Source of the DNA: an uncultured Flaviramulus sp.
Lineage (GTDB): Bacteria > Bacteroidota > Bacteroidia > Flavobacteriales > Flavobacteriaceae
DNA: 64,000 bases
NCBI GenBank assembly: GCA_947501105.1
Contig: CANMUP010000001.1
Coordinates: 868,001 to 932,000, forward strand
Direction of reading: 5' to 3'
Below, in pieces: positions 16,834-24,046 of this stretch. How positions within the stretch are numbered: the stretch's first letter is position 1; every line of letters begins with the position of its first letter. Both the position numbers and the translations under genes were made by a program. The notes below the pieces were generated by a model. It saw only the letters and a list, made by a program, of their open reading frames with translations, ran no database searches and was not told the origin of the DNA.

Positions 16834-17981
16834 TGGCAGGTATCTACATCCATATTCCCTTTTGTAAACAAGCATGTTATTATTGCGATTTTCATTTTTC
16901 AATATCTTTAAAAAAGAAAGATGCTTTGATTCAAGCACTTGTAAAAGAGCTGGAATTACGAAAAAGCGAACTTGAAAACCAATCTATTGAAACCATATAT
17001 TTTGGCGGAGGTACACCAAGCTTATTAACCAATAGCGAATTGCAATTATTGATTGATTCGGTTTACCAAAATTATAGGGTAATTGAAAACCCAGAAATCA
17101 CCTTAGAAGCAAATCCAGATGACCTTTCTAATAAACGAATTAATGATTTAAGAAATACTCGAATAAACAGACTTAGCATTGGTGTTCAATCCTTTTTTGA
17201 AGACGATTTAAAAAGCATGAATCGTGCTCACAATGCAAAGGAAGCCAAATCGTGCTTGCAAGAAGCTACTCAACACTTCGATAATATAACTATCGATTTA
17301 ATTTACGGCATCCCAAGTATGAGTATGGAAAAATGGAATAAAAACCTTGAAATGGCTTTTGATTTGGGGATTAATCATATTTCAAGTTACGCATTAACAG
17401 TAGAACCTAAAACAGCGTTGGATACATTTATAAAAAAAGGAACCTATCCACCAATTGACGAAAATTTAGCATTGCAACATTTTAATCATTTAGTAGAAAA
17501 AACAACTGAGCAAGGCTTTGTACATTACGAGATTTCTAATTTTGGAAAACCAAATTGTTTTTCAAAACACAATACTTCTTATTGGCAAGGGAAACCGTAT
17601 ATAGGAATTGGACCTTCGGCACATTCTTTTGCTAAAACGCAACGTAGTTGGAACGTTGCAAATAATTCAAAGTATATTCAATCTATTCAAGATGACAGAT
17701 TGCCAAACACAGTTGAAACCTTATCTGTAAAAGACCAGTATAATGAATATATTATGACGGGTTTAAGAACTATTTGGGGCGTTTCTTTATATAGAATAGA
17801 GACTGAATTTGGTGTAGAGTTTTTACAGTATTTAAAAACTACATCTGAAAAATTCACAAATAAAAAACTGCTAGAAATCACAAGTTTTTCTGGTTCTCCA
17901 AGACTTAGTGTTTTAAAAACAACCCAAAAGGGAAAATTTTTAGTTGATGGGATAGCCTCTGAATTATTCATCCTGAACTAG
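16833..17981 (+). CDS. hemW: radical SAM haem chaperone HemW
   Basis: The 382-residue protein matches HemW (formerly called oxygen-independent coproporphyrinogen oxidase-like). The 4Fe-4S radical SAM motif is Cys11-x3-Cys15-x2-Cys18 (FCKQACYYCDF), followed by YFGGGTPSLL and the SAM-binding IEANPDD-type region. HemW binds haem and delivers it to membrane proteins. It lacks the extra cysteine of HemN (CxxxCxxCxC), which supports the HemW call. The start overlaps the preceding stop by one base. Confidence 0.95.
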   Translation: MAGIYIHIPFCKQACYYCDFHFSISLKKKDALIQALVKELELRKSELENQSIETIYFGGGTPSLLTNSELQLLIDSVYQNYRVIENPEITLEANPDDLSNKRINDLRNTRINRLSIGVQSFFEDDLKSMNRAHNAKEAKSCLQEATQHFDNITIDLIYGIPSMSMEKWNKNLEMAFDLGINHISSYALTVEPKTALDTFIKKGTYPPIDENLALQHFNHLVEKTTEQGFVHYEISNFGKPNCFSKHNTSYWQGKPYIGIGPSAHSFAKTQRSWNVANNSKYIQSIQDDRLPNTVETLSVKDQYNEYIMTGLRTIWGVSLYRIETEFGVEFLQYLKTTSEKFTNKKLLEITSFSGSPRLSVLKTTQKGKFLVDGIASELFILN

Positions 17982-17996
17982 ATTTAGGATCTTTTT
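17970..17996 (+). terminator. terminator overlapping the hemW stop
   Basis: ATCCTGAA (17970-17977) and TTTAGGAT (17983-17990) form an 8-bp stem with one G-U pair, loop CTAGA, followed by CTTTTT. The stem covers the hemW stop codon. The hairpin resembles the dispersed ATCCTGAA elements seen behind many flavobacterial genes. Confidence 0.55.
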
Positions 17997-18001
17997 AAAA
18001 T

Positions 18002-18286
18002 ATGAAAACAGGTTTTGTATACATCTTATCAAACAAGAATAGAACAGTTTTGTATATTGGAGCTACTGGCGATTTAAAAAAGCGAATAGAGCTACATGTT
18101 TTAGGTAAAGCAACAGTGTTTACTAAAAAGTATAGTGTGAATGAATTATTATACTTTGAAGAATTTCAGGATTATCATGATGCTTTTTTAAGAGAAAAGC
18201 AATTAAAGAATTGGAGAAAAGAATGGAAATGGCATTTAATTGAATTAAAGAACCCTGAATTAAAAAACTTATATTTGGAATTATAG
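18002..18286 (+). CDS. GIY-YIG nuclease superfamily protein
   Basis: The 94-residue protein contains the GIY-YIG fold: VYILSNKNRTVLYIGATGDLKKRIELH, with the Arg after YIG and a Glu in REKQLKNWRKEWK. The UvrC/UPF0213 type of small stand-alone nuclease domain is very common in Flavobacteriaceae as single copies. Target DNA is unknown. It starts 20 bp after hemW. Confidence 0.9.
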   Translation: MKTGFVYILSNKNRTVLYIGATGDLKKRIELHVLGKATVFTKKYSVNELLYFEEFQDYHDAFLREKQLKNWRKEWKWHLIELKNPELKNLYLEL

Positions 18287-18325
18287 ATTTAATAATAAAA
18301 CGATACTGAAATAAATTCAGCATAA

Positions 18326-19078
18326 ATGATCGCAACTATACAATACAATTCTAGAAAAATACAAATTGATGTGTCCAAACCTATAGATATTTCTATAGCA
18401 ATTGATATGTCTAAACAAAACATAAACGCTTGGTATGTTGATGATCCAAAGATTATTCCTGAAGATTCTGATGGTGAAATTATTAAAGTTTCAGAAGGAG
18501 CAGTTGTCAATTTTAACAACATTCATTTTAATCCTCATTCACACATAACACATACCGAATGTGTTGGTCATATTACAAAGGAAGTTCATTCTATAAACAA
18601 AAATTTAAAGCATTACTTTTTTGTGGCAGAAGTAGTTACTGTTGCGCCAGAAAACGAAGGAGACGATTTTTTTATATCTAAAAAACAAATTAAAACAGCT
18701 TTAAGAAATAAAAAAAGAGATGCCATTATTATTAGGACTTTACCTAATTTATTGGAGAAAAAGAGCAAACGCTACTCCAATACAAACCCGCCTTTTTTAT
18801 TAGAAGAAGTCGCTGTTTATTTAAAAGAAAAAGGAATTAAGCACTTATTAATAGATTTACCATCGGTAGATAAAGAAAGGGATGATGGAAAATTGCTGGT
18901 TCATAATGCATTTTGGAATACCAAAGGCGAACTTAGAATGGATGCAACTATTACTGAGTTTATTTATGTGCCTAACACCGTTGAAGATGGAGAATATTTA
19001 TTGAACCTTATGATAGCCCCTTTTGAAAATGATGCTACTCCTAGCAAACCTATTTTATATAAAATTGAAAATCAATAA
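18326..19078 (+). CDS. cyclase family protein (KynB-like fold)
   Basis: The 250-residue protein belongs to the cyclase/arylformamidase family. The metal site is recognisable in HFNPHSHITHTECVGH, where His residues replace the HxGTHxD of KynB, and LLIDLPSVDKERDDGKLLVHNAFW is the second conserved block. Family members hydrolyse formylkynurenine, isatin or related compounds; the altered motif (PHSHITHTE) makes the substrate uncertain. It is likely a soluble metal-dependent hydrolase. Confidence 0.82.
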   Translation: MIATIQYNSRKIQIDVSKPIDISIAIDMSKQNINAWYVDDPKIIPEDSDGEIIKVSEGAVVNFNNIHFNPHSHITHTECVGHITKEVHSINKNLKHYFFVAEVVTVAPENEGDDFFISKKQIKTALRNKKRDAIIIRTLPNLLEKKSKRYSNTNPPFLLEEVAVYLKEKGIKHLLIDLPSVDKERDDGKLLVHNAFWNTKGELRMDATITEFIYVPNTVEDGEYLLNLMIAPFENDATPSKPILYKIENQ

Positions 19079-19136
19079 TTTTTTTTGGAATACTATTTGA
19101 TTTTTAAAAGATTAAAACGAAATAACTAATAAATTA

Positions 19137-19748
19137 ATGGAAGCATTTTTAGGAATAATCATTGGTGTTTTAGCGAGTTTAGGTGTTGTTACTTACCTGA
19201 AATCTCTTAAGAAAAAACAGCTAGTTAACTCACAATCTGTATTGCTTTTAGATAAGATAAAAACGGTTTGCAAGTTTATAACTGTTGAAGGTGATTTTGC
19301 TGAAATATATCATTATGAGGATGTAAAAGAAAAATTCTTAAAGCTTATTTCAAGTAAAAAGAAAGCACTTGTTGTTATTAATGCCAAAGCCTATGTAGGT
19401 TACGATTTAGCTAAAATTCAACTCAAGTCTGATAATAATAATAAGAAAATCATATTAGAACATTTTCCGCAACCTGAAGTATTATCTATCGAAACTAATT
19501 TGAATTATTATGATAAATCAGATGGCTTGTTCAACAAATTTGAAGCGACCGATTTAACCGATTTGCATACCGAAGCGAAGCAACATATAAAAGATAAAAT
19601 TCCAGAAAGCGGTTTAATTCAAGTTGCACAAAAAGAAGCTTTAGAAACTATTTTGCTTATGGAAACTATTGTTGAAACGATTGGTTGGAAATTAGATTAT
19701 TCAGCTTTAAAACTTGAAGATGCAAGTGTAAAAAAATTGAATGATTAG
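19137..19748 (+). CDS. DUF4230 domain protein
   Basis: The 203-residue protein has one N-terminal membrane helix (LGIIIGVLASLGVVTYL) followed by a soluble domain typical of DUF4230 (CKFITVEGDFAEIYHYED; KKALVVINAKAYVGYDLAKIQ; VLSIETNLNYYDKSDGLFN). The helix probably anchors the rest outside the cytoplasm. The function is not known. It precedes the MmcQ/YjbR gene by 3 bp. Confidence 0.82.
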   Translation: MEAFLGIIIGVLASLGVVTYLKSLKKKQLVNSQSVLLLDKIKTVCKFITVEGDFAEIYHYEDVKEKFLKLISSKKKALVVINAKAYVGYDLAKIQLKSDNNNKKIILEHFPQPEVLSIETNLNYYDKSDGLFNKFEATDLTDLHTEAKQHIKDKIPESGLIQVAQKEALETILLMETIVETIGWKLDYSALKLEDASVKKLND

Positions 19749-19751
19749 TTC

Positions 19752-20120
19752 ATGAACATAGAACAACTTCGCGAATATTGTTTAAGTAAAAAAGGAGCGA
19801 CAGAAAGTTTTCCTTTTGATGAAAACGTTTTGGTATTTAAAGTGCTAGGGAAAATGTTTGTACTTACAGGTTTGGATAGTTGGGAAAAAGGCGAAGCTGC
19901 AGTTAATTTAAAAGCAAGCCCAGATTATTCAGAAGAATTACGAGCAGAATACAATAGCATTCGTCCTGGGTATCACATGAGTAAAAAACATTGGAACACA
20001 TTATATATTGACGAAGGCGAATTAGAAATTAAACTTATTTTAAAGCTCATAAACCATTCTTACGATATGGTTATAAAAACCCTGCCTAAAAAACTTCGCG
20101 ATACCCTAATAACTCTTTAA
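19752..20120 (+). CDS. MmcQ/YjbR family protein
   Basis: The 122-residue protein is a full-length YjbR/MmcQ domain: EQLREYCLSKKGATESFPFDENVLVFKVLGKMF near the start, PGYHMSKKHWNTLYID in the middle, and a C-terminal DMVIKTLPKKLR helix. The family has a CyaY-like double-wing fold and is usually called DNA-binding, but physiology is unclear. It is coupled to DUF4230. Confidence 0.9.
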   Translation: MNIEQLREYCLSKKGATESFPFDENVLVFKVLGKMFVLTGLDSWEKGEAAVNLKASPDYSEELRAEYNSIRPGYHMSKKHWNTLYIDEGELEIKLILKLINHSYDMVIKTLPKKLRDTLITL

Positions 20121-20157
20121 AAGAGTTTAACAATGTAAAACAAGATGTTTTTTGTTG

Positions 20158-20165
20158 TATATTTG
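20158..20165 (+). promoter_or_regulatory. -7 box before the two-repeat secreted protein
   Basis: TATATTTG is a perfect TAnnTTTG box, 134 bp before the start of the gene at 20299. The long leader (about 125 nt) has no recognised riboswitch. The gene is expected to be independently transcribed. Confidence 0.35.
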
Positions 20166-20298
20166 AATCTCTCTCAATCTCCTAAATTATTTATTAATAG
20201 CACATTATAGGTTGTCCTGAATCATGTTTTGTTGCCCCATAATCTTAAAGAAGTATTTAATTTTAATCAATATACTAACCTTTAATTTTTAACAAATT

Positions 20299-21129
20299 AT
20301 GAAAACAACTAACCGATTATTTTCAGCAATTGTAGTTATGCTATTGCTGTTAAACACTACAACAATTTTTGCCCAAGATGATCCGCCAGCAGGACCAGAA
20401 TATGTTACTGTAACTACGATGCATTGGAATATGGATTTGGAAGACTTTAAAATGGATGAATGGAAAGCTACAGAGAAGGAATACATGGATAAAGTTACTA
20501 AGAAGAACGAACATGTAATGGCAGCAGGTTTTTATTTACATAGAATAACACCAGATAACAGAGAATTAGTTTATGTGCAAGCCTATGCTAACTGGAATGC
20601 TATAGATTTAGCAGCAAAACGAAACGGTGAGTTAGCTAAAGAAGCTTGGGCTGATGAAGATGAGCGTGAAGCTTTTTTTAAAAAACAAGGCAATTATTAT
20701 TCACCCTTTCACTCAGATGAAATTTATGCAACTATGCCTCTTGCCAAGAGTTTATCAGAAGATCCTAAAAAAGATATGATTGTATACTTGCGTACAAGTC
20801 ATTTTGCTTTTCCAGAAGATGGTTCGTATGAAGAGTTTATGGAAACTTTTACCGAGTATACTGAAAATGTTACGCACAAAAATGAATATGTAAAAGCATA
20901 CTACCCTATGAATCACGCTTACGGATCAGATAAGACGGAGTTTGTGGAGGCTTTCTTTTTAGATTCTTTAGCAGATTTAGATAAGAAGTTTGACAAAGAT
21001 GGAGAATTATTTGATGCACATTGGAGCGACGAGGAAGCAAAAAAGAAAATGGGGAAAATGGGAGATAAATATTTTACTGGTATACATGGTGATGCCATTT
21101 ATACAGTTGTCCCCGAACTCAGAAAATAA
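20299..21129 (+). CDS. secreted protein with internal duplication
   Basis: The 276-residue protein has a signal peptide (cleaved after TTIFAQ, about residue 25) and an acidic mature part. It contains two halves that align: a TKKNEHVMAAGFYLHRI...ELVYVQAYANW block (about 68-140) and a THKNEYVKAYYPMNHAY...EFVEAFFLDS block (about 190-250); each ends in an HxDxIYxxxP motif (SDEIYATMP; GDAIYTVVP). Such repeats suggest two ferredoxin-like or antibiotic-biosynthesis-monooxygenase-type domains. No catalytic residues are evident; function is unknown. A terminator follows. Confidence 0.7.
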   Translation: MKTTNRLFSAIVVMLLLLNTTTIFAQDDPPAGPEYVTVTTMHWNMDLEDFKMDEWKATEKEYMDKVTKKNEHVMAAGFYLHRITPDNRELVYVQAYANWNAIDLAAKRNGELAKEAWADEDEREAFFKKQGNYYSPFHSDEIYATMPLAKSLSEDPKKDMIVYLRTSHFAFPEDGSYEEFMETFTEYTENVTHKNEYVKAYYPMNHAYGSDKTEFVEAFFLDSLADLDKKFDKDGELFDAHWSDEEAKKKMGKMGDKYFTGIHGDAIYTVVPELRK

Positions 21130-21154
21130 TATAACTTAACTATTAATCTATTAA

Positions 21155-21177
21155 AAAGGGCGCCATTGGTGCCCTTT
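21155..21177 (+). terminator. intrinsic terminator
   Basis: AAAGGGCGCC (21155-21164) pairs with GGTGCCCTTT (21168-21177), with one G-U pair and a 3-nt loop. It is 25 bp after the preceding stop. The flanking Ts are few, but the GC-rich stem is strong. Confidence 0.6.
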
Positions 21178-21219
21178 CTATTGATTAATATTCAAATTAA
21201 AAAAACCTTTTATTTAGTG

Positions 21220-21227
21220 TATTTTTG
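21220..21227 (+). promoter_or_regulatory. -7 box before the PhnA-like gene
   Basis: TATTTTTG fits TAnnTTTG and lies 20 bp before the ATG at 21247, which leaves a leader of about 12 nt. Confidence 0.4.
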
Positions 21228-21246
21228 AAATTCAAAATAACAAACA

Positions 21247-21825
21247 ATGAGTTTAGAAAGAGAGTTATATAAAAGAGCCAATAATAAATGCGAATTATGT
21301 GGAAATGATGAGCATATACAAATACATACATTAGCACCACATAAAGATCAAAATATAAATAAATCGCTTATAGCATGTAAACTCTGTGTCGGTCAAATTG
21401 AAAGCCCAGAAACTACAGATGCTAATCACTGGCGCTGTTTAAATGATAGCATGTGGAGTGAACATCAAGCAGTACAAGTAGTAGCTTGGAGAATGTTATC
21501 TCGTTTGCGACATGAAGGATGGCCACAAGATTTATTGGACATGATGTACATGGAAGAAGATGTTTTAGAGTTTGCTAAAGCCACTGGAGAAGGAGAAGCA
21601 GATCCAGAAAAATTGATTCATAGAGATGTAAACGGTGTGGTTTTACAAGCAGGAGATTCGGTTGTTTTAATTAAAGATTTAAAAGTAAAAGGATCTAGTA
21701 TGGTAGCTAAACAAGGAACGGCCGTAAGAAATATTCGTTTAGATAGAGATAACGAAAAATATATTGAAGGCAAAGTAGGGCCAACGCTAACAGTTATTAT
21801 TACCGATTATGTAAAGAAATTATAG
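21247..21825 (+). CDS. PhnA-domain protein
   Basis: The 192-residue protein has a zinc-ribbon-like N-terminus (NNKCELCGNDE; IACKLCVGQIE) and a C-terminal PhnA domain (DVNGVVLQAGDSVVLIKDLKVKGSSMVAKQGTAVRNIRL). Despite the name, PhnA proteins are not established phosphonate enzymes. This bacteroidotal form is longer than the E. coli protein because of the middle segment (HWRCLNDSMWSEHQAVQVVAWRML). Location is cytoplasmic. Confidence 0.87.
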   Translation: MSLERELYKRANNKCELCGNDEHIQIHTLAPHKDQNINKSLIACKLCVGQIESPETTDANHWRCLNDSMWSEHQAVQVVAWRMLSRLRHEGWPQDLLDMMYMEEDVLEFAKATGEGEADPEKLIHRDVNGVVLQAGDSVVLIKDLKVKGSSMVAKQGTAVRNIRLDRDNEKYIEGKVGPTLTVIITDYVKKL

Positions 21826-21955
21826 ATAATTAGTGCATTTTCATTCTTGTTTGTTTTTAAGATAAAAGGTTTTATTCTCGATATAGACTTTGACTTGTAT
21901 AACTTAGAAGTATAAATAAGTTTAAAACTAGCAACAACTAATTTAATATGAAAAC

Positions 21956-21993
21956 CATTCGTCGATACTTAAAGTTAGATCGACTATTAACTT
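21956..21993 (+). promoter_or_regulatory. LytTR-type direct-repeat site A
   Basis: CATTCGTCGATA at 21956-21967 with a degenerate second copy at +21 (AGATCGACTATT at 21977). It lies 128 bp before the 107-residue gene. It shares the CATTCRTCKAYA core with six other sites in the window. Confidence 0.5.
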
Positions 21994-22083
21994 TTTAATT
22001 CCAAAGAATTTTTTAAGATTCCAAAACCTATACGTTTAAATTTATGGTATTAATTAATCTGCAAAGGATACAAAACATTAGGT

Positions 22084-22407
22084 ATGAAGTTTATTTTTAA
22101 AACAAATTGGAAATATATGAAGGTATTGTTTAAAATAAGAGCATTTATTTCTGAAAAAAAGCAAACCAAAGAGTTAGAATCTAAAAATAATATTATAATT
22201 AAAGATAATACAAAAACAAATTATAATAAATTGTTGTGTAGAAACTTAAAACAACTAGAATTTGTTAGCCATTTTGAATTATATCTACAAGAGAAAAGCT
22301 CCAAAAAAAGCTCCTTAGATTTTCTTAAAAAGCTAGACCAGATTAAGTTAGAAGCCCAAGTTAATACAATTACTACAGCTCGTTTAATATCAAAATATTC
22401 AGCTTAA
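22084..22407 (+). CDS. small basic protein, copy 1 of tandem pair
   Basis: The 107-residue product is lysine-rich and mostly helical, with no signal peptide or membrane segment. Conserved blocks with copy 2 are FIFKTNWK-MK-LFKIRAFI at the start, NTKTNYNKLL in the middle, LKQLEFV-HFE-YLQ, SLDFLKKL-QIKLEAQ-NTITTA and the C-terminus ISKYSA. No known family is recognised. Conservation at the protein level between the copies, with a third element before the regulator gene, supports a real gene. It may act together with the NO-sensing relay downstream. Confidence 0.65.
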   Translation: MKFIFKTNWKYMKVLFKIRAFISEKKQTKELESKNNIIIKDNTKTNYNKLLCRNLKQLEFVSHFELYLQEKSSKKSSLDFLKKLDQIKLEAQVNTITTARLISKYSA

Positions 22408-22414
22408 CGAAATC

Positions 22415-22452
22415 CATTCGTCGACACTTAATGTTATTCCATCTACTCATTT
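22415..22452 (+). promoter_or_regulatory. LytTR-type direct-repeat site B
   Basis: CATTCGTCGACA at 22415-22426; TCTACT at 22442-22447 keeps the 21-bp register with TCGACA of the first copy. It lies between the tandem genes, 130 bp before copy 2. Confidence 0.55.
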
Positions 22453-22544
22453 TTTAATTTCAAAGAATTTTTTCAAATTCTAAAACTTATACAGTTAAAT
22501 TTATAATTATTAATTAATCTGCTAAGGATTTAAAAATATTAATT

Positions 22545-22871
22545 ATGGAATTTATTTTTAAAACAAATTGGAAGCATATGAAGATATTGTTTAAAATAAG
22601 AGCCTTTATTACTAAAGAGAAACAAACCAAAGAATTAGAATCTAAGAATAATACAAAAAGAAGTGACGATAATACAAAAACAAATTATAATAAATTGTTG
22701 AATAGAAATTTAAAACAACTAGAATTTGTTAACCATTTTGACTTTTATCTACAAGACAAAAGCAAAAAAAACATCTCATTAGATTTTCTAAAAAAACTAG
22801 CACAGATTAAGTTAGAAGCCCAAATTAATACAATTACTACAGCTAATTTAATATCAAAATATTCAGCTTAA
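22545..22871 (+). CDS. small basic protein, copy 2 of tandem pair
   Basis: The 108-residue paralogue of the preceding gene is the same length apart from small gaps. Start, core and C-terminal ISKYSA are preserved, while the middle (KNNTKRSDDNTKTN) differs. As in copy 1, the start ATG follows an AAGGATTTAAAA-like leader. The duplicated pair is not known to me from other systems. Retention of both frames suggests selection, perhaps for dosage or for heteromers. Confidence 0.65.
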   Translation: MEFIFKTNWKHMKILFKIRAFITKEKQTKELESKNNTKRSDDNTKTNYNKLLNRNLKQLEFVNHFDFYLQDKSKKNISLDFLKKLAQIKLEAQINTITTANLISKYSA

Positions 22872-22878
22872 CGAAATC

Positions 22879-22916
22879 CATTCGTCGACACTTAACCGTC
22901 ATTCACCTACAGTTAA
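22879..22916 (+). promoter_or_regulatory. LytTR-type direct-repeat site C
   Basis: CATTCGTCGACA at 22879-22890 and CATTCACCTACA at 22900-22911: the clearest pair of the set, exactly 21 bp apart. It lies 87 bp before the CheY-like gene that opens the phosphorelay cluster. Confidence 0.65.
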
Positions 22917-22986
22917 ATTCATATTATCGAAGTCTATTAGCTGTTTCATCGATTTCCCCTATTTTAACTTTAATATATTATAAATA

Positions 22987-23394
22987 ATGGAAAAAAAGTT
23001 AAACATCTTGTTAATTGAGGATGATGTGATTGAAATTATGAAATTGAACAGAGTAGTTTCATCACTTCAGCTCAGTCATAATATTTTAGAGGCTAATAAT
23101 GGCGAAGAGGCATTGAAAATTTTGCAAAAAAAAAATGAATTACCTCACATAATTTTGTTAGATTTAAATATGCCAAAAGTTAATGGTATTGAATTTTTAA
23201 ATATTCTTAAGAATGATGAAAGTTTAAGATGTATTCCAACCATAGTTTTAACGACTTCAAGCAATCAAAAGGATTTGTTAGCGTGCTATAAAATAGGGAT
23301 AGCTGGCTATATTTTAAAGCCTTTAAAATATGAAGATTATGTTTTTAAGATTGAAAAACTATTAGACTATTGGAGTATTAATGAATTAAAGTAA
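22987..23394 (+). CDS. single-domain (CheY/Rcp1-like) response regulator
   Basis: The 135-residue protein is a lone receiver domain. The acidic pocket is IEDD (11-13), the phospho-acceptor is Asp59 (ILLDLNMPKVNG), followed by LTTSS and the Lys in YILKPLKYEDY. It resembles the Rcp1-type receivers that serve as phosphate sinks or relay partners. It is the first gene of the H-NOX cluster and has the site C repeats upstream, so it may be a phosphate branch of the relay. Confidence 0.9.
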   Translation: MEKKLNILLIEDDVIEIMKLNRVVSSLQLSHNILEANNGEEALKILQKKNELPHIILLDLNMPKVNGIEFLNILKNDESLRCIPTIVLTTSSNQKDLLACYKIGIAGYILKPLKYEDYVFKIEKLLDYWSINELK

Positions 23395-23506
23395 CGAATA
23401 AAACAATAATTATAAGCATGAAATGAGCCATAATAATTCTTGAAGTGGACCAGGTATTTAATGGTAAATTACATTTGACAGGTAAGTAGTAATAAATTTT
23501 AAATAA

Positions 23507-24046
23507 ATGAAAGGAATTGTATTTACAGAGTTTCTAGACTTAGTAGAGGATAAATTTGGTTTAGAAATGGTTGACAAAATTATAACCCAATCTAAATTAG
23601 CAACGGAAGGGGTATATACATCAGTAGGAACTTATAAGTTTACTGAGATGTTGCAATTGCTTCAAAATTTAAGTTTGAATACAAATATTACTATTGATGA
23701 TTTATTACTAGTTTATGCCGAACATTTTTTTAGTGTTTTAGAAAAAAGCTACCCAGATATAATGGCTGAATATAAAGATCCAATAGAGATGTTAGCCTCT
23801 ATTGAAAACCATATACATGTTGAAGTTAGAAAAATTTACCCTGATGCTGAGTTACCTACATTTGAAATTTTAGAAAGAACAAATAATTCGATAATTATGA
23901 TTTACAAATCAAGCCGAGCAATGCATCACTTTGGCTTAGGGTTAATGAATAAAACCTTCGAGTATTTTGATGCAACTGCCTCGATAGTTTTGGAAAAAAT
24001 TAAAGAAGATGGTACAGAAGTAAAATTTACCATTAATAAAAATTAA
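23507..24046 (+). CDS. H-NOX haem nitric-oxide sensor
   Basis: The 179-residue protein has the length of a stand-alone H-NOX domain. The proximal haem ligand is His104 (ENHIHVEVRKIYPDAELP) and the haem-propionate motif YxSxR is Tyr133/Ser135/Arg137 (MIYKSSRAMHHF). Position 142, where O2-binding members have a distal Tyr, is Phe, so an NO-selective, O2-excluding pocket is expected. The stop overlaps the first base of the next gene, a histidine kinase, which is the standard arrangement: NO-bound H-NOX modulates the kinase. It opens an H-NOX/kinase/Hpt/regulator operon. Confidence 0.93.
   Translation: MKGIVFTEFLDLVEDKFGLEMVDKIITQSKLATEGVYTSVGTYKFTEMLQLLQNLSLNTNITIDDLLLVYAEHFFSVLEKSYPDIMAEYKDPIEMLASIENHIHVEVRKIYPDAELPTFEILERTNNSIIMIYKSSRAMHHFGLGLMNKTFEYFDATASIVLEKIKEDGTEVKFTINKN

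Larger units (their letters stand above)
21956..22878 (+). repeat. tandem duplication of a 460-bp promoter-plus-gene unit
   Basis: Unit 1 spans about 21956-22414 and unit 2 about 22415-22878. Each starts with the CATTCGTCGA element, has a matching AT-rich leader (TTCAAAGAATTTTTT-like and AATTAATCTGC words), and then one small gene. A third copy of the element follows immediately at 22879. The two genes and the leaders are clearly homologous, so the whole expression unit was duplicated, not just the coding sequence. Confidence 0.9.

Noticed and set aside
21956-22916. CRISPR-like or phage repeat array
   Set aside because: Only three copies of the element, spaced about 460 bp with coding sequence between; these are duplicated expression units.
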